A DNA stretch of 64,000 bases from Cycas panzhihuaensis. Lineage: Eukaryota > Cycadophyta. Below are positions 1-9,474 of this stretch, one piece after another (position 1 is the stretch's first letter; each line of letters opens with the position of its first letter). Below the pieces are notes generated by a model. It was not told where the DNA came from and did not search any database. It saw nothing but the letters and a program-made list of their open reading frames with translations. The stretch spans positions 65,913,741 to 65,977,740 of the forward strand of contig CM041465.1 in the NCBI GenBank assembly GCA_023213395.1, written 5' to 3'. The position numbers and the translations under genes are program-made.

Positions 1-540
1 ACTATGAGCATTCCTTAGGATCACTGGTTTTTATCGATGCTTTGTGTGTAATTATGCTACTCCTTCCACCCATTAACCAAACTCCTTCACAAAGAGGCTT
101 TCCAATGGTCTCCAGAAGTAGATTTTATCTGTTCTCATCTCAAGGTTGTAATGACCTCCACTCTAGTCCTCATTACTCCTGATTTCAACCAATCCTTCCA
201 ACTTAAATATAATGCTTCAGGGTTTGGTTTAAGCATAGTCCTAATGCAAGACTCTTATCCCATTGCATTTGAAAGCTGAAAATTAAAAGATCACGAGCTT
301 CGTCTCTCTACATATTAGAAAGAGATGAAGGCTATTCTCTACACTATTGATAAATGGCAGCAATATCTCTTAGGCTCTAAGTTCACTATTCTAATGGATC
401 ATCATAGCCTCCATAATTTATTGACTCAGCTAGTCTTGTCTGAAGAACAAGCTAAGTGGTTTCACCGAATACAAGTCTTTGACTTCTCAATAGCATATAA
501 AAAAGGCAAGGACAATACAGTGGCAGATGCTCTTTCACAT
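1..540 (+). pseudogene. pol: RT thumb and RNase H fragment (family K copy 1)
   Basis: Translation in shifting frames gives the RT-to-RNase H connection (FYRCF, then PLTKLLHKEAFQWSPEVD) and a retroelement RNase H with YNASGFG, AILYTIDKWQQYL, LMDHHSL and VADALSHL. The domain would degrade the RNA strand of the RNA/DNA hybrid. An open stretch starts at 325, but a stop at about 316-318 and earlier frame changes separate it from the RT part. The first catalytic Asp, normally in a DAS motif, is Asn here (YNAS), and the minus-strand copy of the family has the same change. I infer a non-functional relic. Confidence 0.85.
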
Positions 541-1700
541 CTTCACCCTAATGATAATGTTCCTAACCCAAGCCTCCATGCCATCAACAATCCCCAACCA
601 CTTTGGCTTGATGAACTATGCATTGAAAATCAAGCCCAACCAGACTATCCTAATTGGAGAAAAAAGTTCCTCACCCATAAAGGTTGGTCAACCTTTAACA
701 ATCACCTCCTTTACCACAATTGTATCTTTGTCCACCTCCTCTTCATTCATCTCTAAAATCCTAACAGAATACCACTCGTCCCCCCTCGGTGACCACTCTG
801 GCTTTGATAAGACTTATCGATGAATTCACGTAGATTTCTTTTGGCCTTATATGAAGACCACCATATTCACCTTTGTATTAGAATGTGACACCTGTCAACG
901 AAATAAAGTAGAGACCAAACCTCTCCTTGGCCTTCTCCAATCATTAAATATTCCTCAAGGTAAGTGGCAAGATATTGCCATGGACTTCATCACGGGCCTA
1001 TCTCCATCTGTCGGGTTTAACTCCATTTGGGTAGTCATTGATCGATTAACCAAGTACTCACACTTTCTTCTAGTGCACGCCTCATATTCATCCTCCTATC
1101 TCGCTAATATTTATGTCCAATTCATATTTTGCCTCCATGGCTTCCCATCATTTATCGTTTGCGACCGAGACCCTAAGTTTACTAGCTCCTTTTGGCAAGA
1201 ACTCTTTAAGGCTATTGGAACCTCATTTAACATGAGTTATGCCTACCACCCACAAATAGATGGCCAATCTGAGGTTCTAAACAAAACTTTAGAAAGTTAT
1301 CTACATTGCTTTGCCTCATAACACTAAGCTAGGTGGACCTCATGGCTTTCCCTAGCTGAGTATTGATATAACTCTTCTCATCATTCTACCATTGGTATGT
1401 CCCCCCTTTTGGCTCTTTATGGCTACCACCCACCTTCCCACCATACCCTAACCACAAACTTTTGAACAGCTTATGTACAACAAAACCTTCAAGAAATGGA
1501 TTAAATCTTGCATGCCCTTCGATAGAATTTAGCCACTGCCCAAAATTGAATGAAGTAACTCGCAGACCACCATCGATTCAATCGATCATTTAATATTGGA
1601 GATTTAGTATACCTTCACCTCCAACCCTATAAGAAACAATCCATTAAGTCATATCAAGGGCATAAACTAAGCCCCGCTACTATGGCCCTTATAAGATCCT
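541..1700 (+). pseudogene. pol: Integrase fragment (family K copy 1)
   Basis: The N-terminal zinc-binding region is recognisable: two His in EYHSSPLGDHSGF near 770-805, then CDTC at 872-883. The catalytic core follows, with the first Asp in AMDFITGLS (about 980), the second Asp in VCDRDPKF (about 1165) and the Glu in DGQSEVLNKTLE (about 1270), so the DDE triad is visible. The longest open stretch is 851-1321. It ends at a stop after LHCFAS, and more stops follow in the C-terminal part. The frame changes near 755 and 823. The domain normally inserts the cDNA into chromatin. Confidence 0.88.
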
Positions 1701-2035
1701 ACACAAAATCGGTGAAGTTGCTTACACCCTTGAAATCCTCCCAAATACTAATATCCATAATGTTTTCCATATGTCCTGCCTAAAAAAATACCTTGGCACT
1801 AAAGTTACACCCCACACAACCTTACCCATCCTCTTTGAAGAGCAAACTCTCATAATTCCTCCTGATAAAATCCTTGCCAGTCGCCAGTGCCGCCTCCATA
1901 ATCGCACTATTTCTGAGTACTTGGTACTGTGGGTCGGCTGCTATGCAGATGAAGCTACATGGGAATCTGATGAGTTCATCCAGCAACATCCTCATCTCCA
2001 ACGCTTCGAGGACTTAGCGTCTCAGAGGGGGGACA
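1701..2035 (+). pseudogene. pol: Integrase C-terminus with chromodomain, and polypurine tract
   Basis: An open stretch at 1771-2061 begins in the GPY-like end of integrase (VFHMSCLKKYLG) and continues into a chromodomain-like segment: PPDKILASRQCRLHN, then SEYLVLWVGCYADEATWE. In chromoviruses this domain guides integration to particular chromatin. The usual aromatic cage is only partly matched (LVLW is clear). The open stretch runs through the purine-rich tract CAGAGGGGGGACA, the plus-strand primer, into the LTR, so its C-terminus is artificial. Confidence 0.82.
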
Positions 2036-2376
2036 TGTTACATAACCCCACCTTTCCTTAGCATTAGCGAGCGGGAGCCACCAACGAATAAGGATTAAGA
2101 TGTTTATTAAGATGTGTGTATGGACTGCTAAGTCATCTAATGTAAGGCTACTAGGGCCACCAATATAATCATAAGGATGAACACCCTTACTTGTGTATTT
2201 AAAGGGCTAAATCACTTGTAATGTCATTGAGTATTATATCTTGAAAGAGAAAGTACTTCAGTACTCATTTTGGTGATTTACTATTTGTGATCTGCTTGTG
2301 CACTTGCATTATTTTGGGTTCATTTTCTGTTAATTATCACACCTACAAGTCTTAATTTCTGAGAAGGAATAGCCTA
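2036..2376 (+). repeat. 3' LTR of family K copy 1
   Basis: The LTR starts TGTTACATAACCCC directly after the polypurine tract. It matches in reverse complement the two LTRs at 21355-21690 and 29598-29943. A TATA-like TATTTAAAG lies near 2196-2204. The 3' end (AGCCTA against the TCCA of the other copies) is set by alignment and may be off by a few bases. Confidence 0.88.
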
Positions 2377-2700
2377 TTTTCCTTTAGTATGATCTGTAAT
2401 TCTGCAAATGCCCTAGCTAAAGAAGACATCTAAATTCTACTTATCTATTTGACTGATAGAAAATAAGTTCATCTTCATATCAGGTATAAGGAACACATTA
2501 TTGATGTGGTATCTAATATTGGAGTCCTTTAATATGATTAGTGCCCTACTAATTTTGGTCACATTATAAGTCATATTATCCCCAAATGTGACCATTTAAG
2601 TGTTCATTGGTTGGGTCTCTTCTAACATTCTTTTAAAACCTATCATATATCTTGTTGCACCAGAATCAAGAAGTCATGTGGTATCATTAAGTTGAGAGGA
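2377..2700 (-). pseudogene. pol: Ty1/copia protease region (minus strand)
   Basis: Read on the minus strand, this stretch encodes LLDSGATRYMIG near 2650-2685, which contains the D-S-G-A active site of a copia-type aspartic protease. The typical downstream phrases follow: NVFLIPDMKMNLFSISQI, then ITDHTKG at the left edge. One or two stops interrupt it. The frame is cut off at 2376 by the chromovirus LTR, so integrase and RT of this copia element are missing from the window. It belongs with the gag pieces to its right. Confidence 0.8.
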
Positions 2701-2759
2701 TAATGCTATAAAAAATAGGTTATAGGAGGAGGACTCTTAACCATGTCCCATGTTGCCAT

Positions 2760-3805
2760 CTTGTTGTTAATTGTATTATTGGTTCCTTTAATTCTTGATT
2801 AAGAACCATTGCCTATTTTGAGGTCTTTGACCTTGTGTGGGCCTTAGATTCTAATTTTATTGATAGAATTGGCCTTAAGGTTGATATGATGACCCCTCTT
2901 ATGAGTAGAAAGGGCCTCCTTAATACCGAATAAGACCACCATATTGATAATAAGGGCCTCTTTATTGTGGAAAGTGGGCTCCTTGAGGAGGGCATCGTCC
3001 TCCTTGTTGATAAGAAGCCCATTGTCTTTGTTGATTATAACTAGGGCCTCTTGATGGTATGTGGGTGCTCCTTATTAATAAATGGGAGATGGTTATTGGT
3101 AAACTAACCCATATTCTTAACTCCCTTAGTTTTATAAGAGTTGTAAATTAACTTATCTTCTCCTGCATTTAATAGCTAGGTGTCTCTGCTAATTCTTTTA
3201 AGACTATTCATGTGGTTGATGTTATGACTATTGAGGCTACTAATTTAGATAGGAGGAGGAGGAGGTTTATGATATATAGAGAGATTCCAAGAGTTGAGCT
3301 AGGTCTTGTTGTTGACTAAGCTATTAGGTTGCTCTAGTAATAGTCTTACCCTTTTCTAAGTTTCAAGTTACAAAGGCAGGGGATGAGTCAAATGTTGATG
3401 TCACCCTAATCGATTAAGAATATTTTCCTCTCAAAGTAAGAGCCCCTCTAAGGTTATGAAGTTTATCTTAGAGTAGTTGTCATGTAACTTAGAGATAAAG
3501 GAGTTGTATTTAATAGGTAAAATATTTATAATTCTTGAGATTAGATCATGGTCAGAAGGTGGCTCACCAAGGATAATCAATTGGTTTCTAATGGTTTTAA
3601 CTTTTATTAAATGATTTGTAATGTTTCTGGAAAAAGGCATAGTAAATAGGCAATCCTTAAGGGTAAGAGACCTAGATTTGTCCTTCCTCTCATAGAGTGA
3701 ATAAAGTATGGTCCAAGCTTCATTTAATCATTATACTGTTTTAATATTTTGATCCACCTAGTCTTCAACTACCAAGTGGAGGAAGGATAATGCTATGTTA
3801 TCCTT
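2760..3805 (-). pseudogene. gag: Ty1/copia gag, C-terminal part (minus strand)
   Basis: The open stretch 3431-3640 on the minus strand contains IRNQLIILGEPPSDHD and IINILPIKYNSFISKL. This matches the UBN2-type gag core of plant Ty1/copia elements, where the protein forms the virus-like particle. The part nearer 2760-3300 is repetitive and basic in translation and should hold the RNA-binding end, but I see no clean zinc knuckle. The N-terminal part of the same gag resumes at 7617-7835 after the inserted LTR element. Stops and frame changes make it a pseudogene. Confidence 0.78.
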
Positions 3806-3810
3806 AGCTT

Positions 3811-4086
3811 TGTTGGGTGTAATACTCAATTCCATTAGCCCTATGTAAACTCTCTCTATCTTTTGTATATTGTATTAGAGCCAATACCTTGATATGTGTG
3901 CCACCTCTAAGTAGTCCAATGGGGTTCTTTCTCTAGTGGTGAGGTTGTACTATAAGTATGTACTCTTATTTGTTCATAATTGAGTTTTGGCCAATTCTCC
4001 AACATGGTGTCTATTCTGTGCATACTTCATCTTTTTGTTGCTCACCATTAGGGTTTGATATGCTTGTCAAATTACTAATCCTAACA
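3811..4086 (+). repeat. 5' LTR of the kinesin-carrying element
   Basis: It starts TGTTGGGTGTAATACTC and ends CTAATCCTAACA, directly before the primer-binding site. It is nearly identical to 7332-7611. One visible difference is a short region near 3886 where the right LTR has a few extra bases. A TATA-like CTATAAG lies near 3950. Confidence 0.93.
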
Positions 4087-4098
4087 TGGTATCAGAGC
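4087..4098 (+). other. Primer-binding site, initiator tRNA-Met type
   Basis: TGGTATCAGAGC is complementary to the 3' end of plant initiator tRNA-Met and directly abuts the end of the left LTR. This sets the element's orientation as plus. Confidence 0.93.
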
Positions 4099-5096
4099 CC
4101 AAGGTTCAAACCTTGGAGGCCTTTCTTGCGATCCTAGTACATGTCATTCTTATTTTTGAGATTTCAAGCCTTGTAAATTTTTTGATGTGCCTGTTTCATG
4201 ACTTCATCAAGTTGAAGATCATTTCAAGTTATATCTGATGCATATTTTGTTATAGGACTGTTACCAAGTTTTGAAGGCCTATTTTTGGTGTTGATGAGAG
4301 GTTGTTTTCAAGCCTATTTTGAAATTTTAGAATCGCTTAAAGCCCGTTGATGCGCCGTGGACATCTTCTCCACATGTGGTGCCACAATAATATTGCATGC
4401 AGGTGAAAGTCCACCAAATTCTTTGTGCAGATCCAATTCCCGTTTAATTGCTTCCTTCGCATGTCAATGGACAGAGTGCTGCAGGAACGGTTAACAACAG
4501 TTGAAAGAGTGCTTCTCGCTATCCAGAAGCTAGAAGAGACTCCATTTTCAAAAGATTTACAGATTTATAGATTATACATATATTTTTGTTGATATGTACT
4601 TTCCTTATGTTCAAAAATTTTGTATTCAAGGCCTTCAAATCTGGCCTATATTCTTATGTTTTTTCTTCAAAAAAAAAAAAATAGAAAGAAAAGAAAAGAG
4701 AAAAAAATCTGCCAAATATGTTGTTGGTGCGTAGCTATTGCCAGATCTATGGAGGGGTTGGTGGCTATCAATCTTCAGATCCAGTGGATCCATGCTTCTA
4801 TCATTCCCTTGGGCAGTTTCTCTAAAAAGACTTTGAGGCTGTCTAGGTTTCAACTGGGGCTACATGGGCACTGAAGACTGGATCTCGGTGCTCCTCTTCT
4901 AATGTAATGATATCTCATCTTGCAGGCCCCGCTGTCGTTCATGGGAAATCTGCTGGAGCTTGCATTTTTGCTCTTTCAAATCTTCCTGATTTTGTCTGTG
5001 TTTGTGCTGCAAATTTTTCTGCTTCTGTTGGGGCACTGGTGCCGGGGGAAAAGAAGCTTGCAAGGAGGGAAAATCAGCCCATCATTATGTTATATG
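4099..5096 (+). other. Leader and spacer of the kinesin-carrying element
   Basis: This is about 1 kb between the primer-binding site and the first kinesin block. A short stretch near 4470-4560 reads RVLQERLTTVERVLLAIQKL, which looks amphipathic but which I cannot assign. An A-rich tract lies at 4669-4712. Open stretches at 4620-4874 and 4907-5101 show no family signature. The base composition from about 4720 onward is more GC-rich than the flanks, consistent with host-derived sequence, possibly including introns. Confidence 0.4.
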
Positions 5097-5210
5097 AATG
5101 AGACATTGAGCACTCTCAAGTTTGCTCAGCGAGCCAAATTCATTCAAAATAATGCTATTGTCAATGGGGATGCTTCTGGAGATGTGACAGCTTTACAACT
5201 TCAAATATTC
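5097..5210 (+). pseudogene. Kinesin-12 motor fragment, C-terminal block (captured)
   Basis: The frame encodes ETLSTLKFAQRAKFIQ, then [13 protein letters not shown]. This is the last helix and neck-side end of a plant kinesin-12 (PAKRP1/POK type) motor domain. In a normal kinesin this block comes about 30 to 40 residues after the PYRDS..LTFLLQ block, but here it lies upstream of it. The open stretch 4920-5231 continues through a junction at about 5210 into out-of-frame sequence. The parent protein moves along microtubules in the phragmoplast. This fragment cannot form a motor. Confidence 0.85.
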
Positions 5211-5466
5211 GCTATGGAAGGCTCAACCTAGTGGATCTTGCTGGTTTGGAGAGGCAGAAAAGCTCAGGTGCAGAAGGAGAGCGTCTTAAGGAAGCTGCAA
5301 ACATCAATAAATCCCTATCAACTCTTGGTCTTGTTATCGTGATTTTAGTAGATGTGGCTCATGGGAAGCAGCACCACATTCCTTACCGAGATTCTAGGCT
5401 CACATTTCTTCTTCAGAATTCTCTTGGTGGAAACTCTACAACAATAATTATTGTAAATACCAACCC
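5211..5466 (+). pseudogene. Kinesin-12 motor fragment, switch II to end of core (captured)
   Basis: The frame encodes [12 protein letters not shown], then [39 protein letters not shown] and an NPP end. These are kinesin signature blocks: switch II (DLAGSE in the family, DLAGLE here), the loop 12/alpha-4 region and the YRDS..LT block. The match to kinesin-12 is stronger than to other plant kinesin classes because of the SSGAEG and LVDVAHGK phrases. The P-loop and switch I are absent. The region after 5466 leaves the kinesin frame. A processed or shuffled capture by the retroelement is inferred. Confidence 0.88.
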
Positions 5467-6429
5467 CCCACATCGACTCAGCTCCAAGGCATCCCTCCAT
5501 CGTACTCTACACCTCACAATGGCTCAATCCTTGGCATCCCACAGTATCGCCTCATTCATAGCAGCCAGAGAAGATTTCAATTCGCAACATGCACATAGCT
5601 TTGCACACGGTGGTGACATAGATAGGACAACGACAGACCTCCATCTATGGCGACGGGCATAGCTTGCAAGCATTCATGGCGGCGACTCCATCTTCGACCT
5701 GCAACAAAATTCTTCCATGGCGCTTTACTCTTCAACCTGCAATAACAATGGCGGTGGCTCTAACTAGCTCTTGCAAATCATTTTGGTGAAACCCTAATCT
5801 ATTTAGGGTTATCACATTGATAATCAATATTTGCTAAATATTGTTTTTAGACGTATTTGTTTACATTGCGGACGTGAGCTTTTATGACGTGAGGTGAAAT
5901 TTTTTTTGTGGTTTAAAAATTGGATTTAATCATATTAGAAAATATTTTCAGATCCGTCCAGCCCCTTAGCCTTCAGCCCCTGGTCACATGGTGGGCTTAT
6001 ATGACCTGCTGCCAGCTTATGAAGGGGGCTAGTTCTCATTTCATCCTTTTTCAGCATTATTAAGGAGTACCTGTCACATTTTTGACTGTATCTTAAGATT
6101 GGGAGGTCCAATTTCAGTTCTGTCTGTTGCGTTGGATCTGTAACAGAGAGTGCTTTCATTTTACAGGTCATTTTGACACATTTTGGAGCTGTTTTTATGG
6201 AGATTTTTAAGTTCAAAATCATAAGTTCATATTTATCTTCATTTTTTCTCAATTTCTTTAGGCACATATTGCATTTTCAAGGTTTCTTGATGTAATGTAC
6301 CCTAAATGGGGGGGATGACATGTACTATGGACTTCTTTTAGCTCTTGAAGAACCCATTGTGATCATATTGTACTTTATTTATGAGAGAGAGTCACATGTG
6401 CTACACAAGTCACATATCATTTTCAGTCA
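5467..6429 (+). other. Unassigned interior of the kinesin-carrying element
   Basis: The open stretch begun at 5231 continues to 5662 with [19 protein letters not shown] and no recognised family. The start ATGGCTCAATCC at 5518 could be the beginning of a second captured gene, but I cannot name it. Around 5786-5806 the sequence has AAACCCTAAT with a reverse partner, a telobox-like motif common near plant 5' ends. The remainder to 6429 is AT-rich with no convincing coding frame. Confidence 0.35.
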
Positions 6430-6565
6430 TATGAAAAATTTAATGCTGGTTATTATTTTTGCCCATGATGGCAAGTTGTTAGCCCAATGAGGCATCATGT
6501 AAAAATTTCTAATGTTGGTTATTTTTGCCCATGGTGGCAAGTTGTTAGCCCAATGAGGCATCTTT
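6430..6565 (+). repeat. 66-bp tandem duplication
   Basis: Two consecutive units share GCCCATGATGGCAAGTTG and TTAGCCCAATGAGGCATC (first at 6461, second at 6527, period 66). A third degraded start, AGCCCATGTGGCAAGTTTG, follows near 6570. Confidence 0.85.
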
Positions 6566-6684
6566 TTAGCCCATGTGGCAAGTTTGAGGCCATAATGCCA
6601 TCGTATTTCTGGCCATTAGATGCCTAAGAAGTGCTAGTCCTATTGAGCAAGAGGTAGGACACACTTTTAGAAGCTACTCTTGCC

Positions 6685-7242
6685 TGCCATGTGTTTTATA
6701 CATATATATTTTCCTACTTGCACTCCCATACGAGCAAGGGGTGGGACCTTATACAGTTACTCTTGCCAACTCCTAATTGCTCCATGTATACAGAAGGAGT
6801 TCCTACCCAACTGGTGGTTGCAGCGGCTGATAACCCATGCATTCCGGTAGATGGACTCCACTTCATATGGACTTCAGCAGCTTTCTTATTCAGTGCAATA
6901 GTGTTTATGATCCAGCAGTGTTTATGTTCTAGCAGTGTTTATGATCCAGCAACATTTATAATCTAGCAGATTTTTGGAGACTCTTGCCATGTGCCATGTG
7001 CCATGTGCCATGTGCCATGTGCCATGTGCCATGTGCCATGTGCTTATTATATATATATTTTCCTGCTTGCACTCTCATATGAGCAAGGGGTGGGACCTTA
7101 TACAGCTACTCTTTCCAGCTCCTACTTGATCCATGTATACAGAGGGAGTTCCTACCCAACTGGTAGTTGCAGCGACTGATAACCCATGCATTCCGGTAGA
7201 TGGACTCTACTTCATATGGACTTCAGCAGCTTTCTTATTCAA
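6685..7242 (+). repeat. Direct duplication of about 210 bp with heptamer expansion
   Basis: The block 6690-6895 (TATATATTTTCCTACTTGCA to TTTCTTATTCA) recurs at about 7045-7242 with scattered substitutions. The second copy is preceded by an expanded heptamer array. The duplication lies within the non-autonomous element before its polypurine tract. Confidence 0.9.
6985..7043 (+). repeat. (TGCCATG)8 heptamer array
   Basis: Eight perfect TGCCATG units run from 6985 to 7040. The corresponding site in the upstream duplicate copy (about 6682-6690) has a single TGCCATG, so the array expanded after the duplication. The frame over it reads MPCAMCHVPCAMCHV and is not a gene. Confidence 0.95.
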
Positions 7243-7320
7243 AGGCAAGGTTATGATCCAAAGAGCTTTTGGAGACTTGAGCTTATCATTGAAGTGACGA
7301 CATTTATGTAATTGACTATT

Positions 7321-7331
7321 ATAGGGGGAAA
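7321..7331 (+). other. Polypurine tract of the kinesin-carrying element
   Basis: ATAGGGGGAAA directly precedes the right LTR and would prime plus-strand DNA synthesis. Confidence 0.85.
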
Positions 7332-7611
7332 TGTTGGGTGTAATACTCAATTCCATTAGCCCTATGTAAACTCTCTCTATCTTTTGTATATTGTATTAGA
7401 GCTGTGGGCCACCTTGATATGTGTACCACCTCTAATTAGTCCAATGGGGTTCTTTCTCTAGTGGTGAGGTTGTACTATAAGTATGTACTCTTATTTGTTC
7501 ATAATTGAGTTTTGGCCAATTCTCCAACATGGTGTCTATTCTGTGCATACTTCATCTTTTTGTTGTTCACTATTAGGGTTTGATATGCTTGTCAAATTAC
7601 TAATCCTAATA
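7332..7611 (+). repeat. 3' LTR of the kinesin-carrying element
   Basis: It starts TGTTGGGTGTAATACTC and ends CTAATCCTAATA, followed by the target duplication AGCTT. It is almost the same as 3811-4086. The low divergence suggests it inserted more recently than the copia gag around it. Confidence 0.93.
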
Positions 7612-7616
7612 AGCTT

Positions 7617-7835
7617 TAAAGTTAGCTAAGGCTACAAGATTAAGTGGAATAGTTTTAGTGGGATCATTAGGATCTTGAGTGGGCTTAGGTATGGGTATAT
7701 TCCCAATGATGTAGGTCTAATATTCATTCATAATAAGCAAGTTTTTGCCTTTCTTTTTCTAAGGTATAAAGTTATTAATACCATTGAGTTTGTTGTTATT
7801 AGAAAGAAGCATTTGTAATGCTATGTTTAAAAGGT
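7617..7835 (-). pseudogene. gag: Ty1/copia gag, N-terminal part (minus strand)
   Basis: On the minus strand the frame begins near a Met at 7812 (MLLSNNNKLNGINNF) and runs to PIPKPTQDPNDPTKTIPLNL and VALANFKA at the target duplication. After the inserted element it continues at 3805 with the rest of gag. One stop is visible near 7715. The T-rich run at 7853-7872 (A-rich on the coding strand) marks the upstream side. It is a relic. Confidence 0.65.
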
Positions 7836-8384
7836 TTTTTGTGTTTGATATTAAAATTTTTTTTTTTTTTTTAATGTGATGAGGTACTAATCTACCTAAG
7901 TAGTTTCTAATATAGGATTCTAAGGTAAAGGGTCTTCAGGAAAGCTCTTGGTTGCTATCCTATCTAATGGCACTTGCCCATAAGTGGAAAACTAGGGACT
8001 TGATATATCAGTACATGAGATCAATGGCTTGATATACCTCAATATATAGGTTGATAAGAAGGTCCTAAGACCCTATAATTTTTTTCCCCACCTGCACTAG
8101 TCTTATGTCAAACAACAGATCTAGTGATGAGAACTTACTAACTAAGGTACTCACCCCCTAGGTCTAGCCTAGTCTCTAAACTCTAAAGGATAGGGTCTCC
8201 TCCTTAGCATGCCACCTATTACACCTTATAGTCAATGGCATTCCTCATCTAATATGAGTAGACCAAGGGTATGCACATGGTGGTAAATTTAGGGGTCCTA
8301 ATCATTCCCCTTGAAAGACTAGAAATGGGGGTTCAATTTGGGAGTTAATCTTTTTTAATGTGAAAATTTAAATTTTTTAAGTGA
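7836..8384. other. AT-rich spacer without recognised genes
   Basis: There is a T-run at 7855-7872 and otherwise low-complexity sequence. It probably includes the leader of the minus-strand copia relic, but I find no primer-binding site or LTR. No open stretch has a family signature. Confidence 0.4.
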
Positions 8385-8389
8385 GTTTA

Positions 8390-9431
8390 TGATCCAGGAG
8401 GATCTACCATATGTTTACAGGATGCAGAAAATGCTAGGCATTAGCATAACTAAAAGAGATATATCCAAATGGTATCAAAATTCTATGAAATTTTGTGTAA
8501 ATAGAGAAGAAACATCCCACTAGATGTGTACAAAAGGTGGGGTTCAGAAAATATCATTTGATTAGAGTTCAAGCCTTGTCTTTGAATAAAAATTAATCCC
8601 ACAACTAGCAAAACAAATAGAAAATATATATTATCATTATATAAATAGAAATATGGCCAAATGAGCTAAAATTTTGAGGAAGTAGAGGAGACATGCGTTC
8701 CTATATGTGTACCAAATTTGAGATGAATTGGAGTCCGTTAAGGTCAGTTGCAAGCCACAACTTTTAAGAATTGCATGAAGGCCACTTGGACGGCAGAAAA
8801 ATGGCAAATATATATTATTATTAAATGAATAACAATGTAGTCAAATGACATCAAAATGAGCTAAAAATTTGAGGAAGCTGAGGGGACATGCATTCCTATA
8901 TTTTTGCCAAATTTGAGATAAATTGGAGTACGTTAAGATCTATTACAAGCTGCAACGTTTTAAGAATTGTATAAAGGCCACTTGGACAACATGCATTCTG
9001 GTGGTTAGTGGTTATAGTTGCATGATTTCCATTTGTTAAACATGCAATTAAGGTTTCTTTCCATAAATTGAGCCCTTATATAGGTTGGAGAGGTGGTTCT
9101 TGGAGACTTGACTTGGGAAGCATCCTTGGAGAAGCATTTGGAGGGTTTGAGTCCCCCTTATGGTATAATTGTAACATTTACTCCTTGTAATTTTACCATT
9201 CTCTTGCTAGTTGATTTCTCCACCATTAAATAGAGATTTTCATGGTTTAATAAAAGTATTACTCCTCATACTTTTGGATCAATATCAAGAATAATTGATT
9301 TGGTGTAGAATTTTCCTTTCATGGGCTCATTATTCTTTTGATGTTATTGAGCTTTCTACACTAACTCCCAGGATCTCAAGGAGGAAAGGTTGATAATTGA
9401 CTTCTTCACCAACTAAGCTCTTTTGGGATCA
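8390..9431 (+). repeat. 5' LTR, family G copy A
   Basis: Starts TGATCCAGGAGGATCTACC and ends TTTTGGGATCA. It is 11 bp shorter than its partner because an AAATGACATCC-type stretch between short direct repeats near 8661 is missing. It contains two units of an internal repeat of about 190 bp (about 8615-8805 and 8806-8995). A TATA-like CCATAAATT lies near 9062 (CTATAAAT in the other LTRs), and AATAAA lies near 9249. Confidence 0.95.
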
Positions 9432-9436
9432 TATTT

Positions 9437-9449
9437 TGGTATCAGAGCC
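9437..9449 (+). other. Primer-binding site, copy A
   Basis: TGGTATCAGAGCC lies 5 bp after the LTR and matches initiator tRNA-Met. Confidence 0.93.
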
Positions 9450-9474
9450 TCTGATCTTTGTTGTAGGGACTTGA

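Larger units (their letters stand above)
1..2376 (+). mobile_element. Ty3/gypsy chromovirus, family K copy 1, 3' part
   Basis: The segment reads in order the end of reverse transcriptase, RNase H, integrase, chromodomain, a polypurine tract and a 3' LTR, which is the order of Ty3/gypsy chromoviruses. The 5' part lies outside the window. The same family is present complete on the minus strand at 21355-29943, and the two copies agree in domain order and LTR sequence. Several stops and frameshifts break the reading frame, so it is a dead copy. The sequence just after the LTR continues a minus-strand Ty1/copia frame, so the chromovirus jumped into that older element. Confidence 0.9.
3811..7611 (+). 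mobile_element. Non-autonomous LTR retrotransposon carrying a kinesin-12 fragment
   Basis: Two direct LTRs (3811-4086 and 7332-7611) flank about 3.2 kb. The 5-bp duplication AGCTT stands on both sides (3806-3810 and 7612-7616). The primer-binding site TGGTATCAGAGC follows the left LTR directly, and the purine tract ATAGGGGGAAA precedes the right LTR. No gag, protease, RT, RNase H or integrase can be recognised inside, so it must have moved with enzymes supplied in trans. The interior holds rearranged pieces of a plant kinesin-12 gene and tandem duplications. It sits inside the gag of a minus-strand copia relic. Confidence 0.92.

Noticed and set aside
5097-5466. A functional kinesin gene
   Set aside because: P-loop and switch I are missing, blocks are in swapped order, and the frame breaks at the junction.
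6991-7179. Cys-rich small protein (MPCAMCHVPCAMC)
   Set aside because: Translation of the TGCCATG heptamer array.
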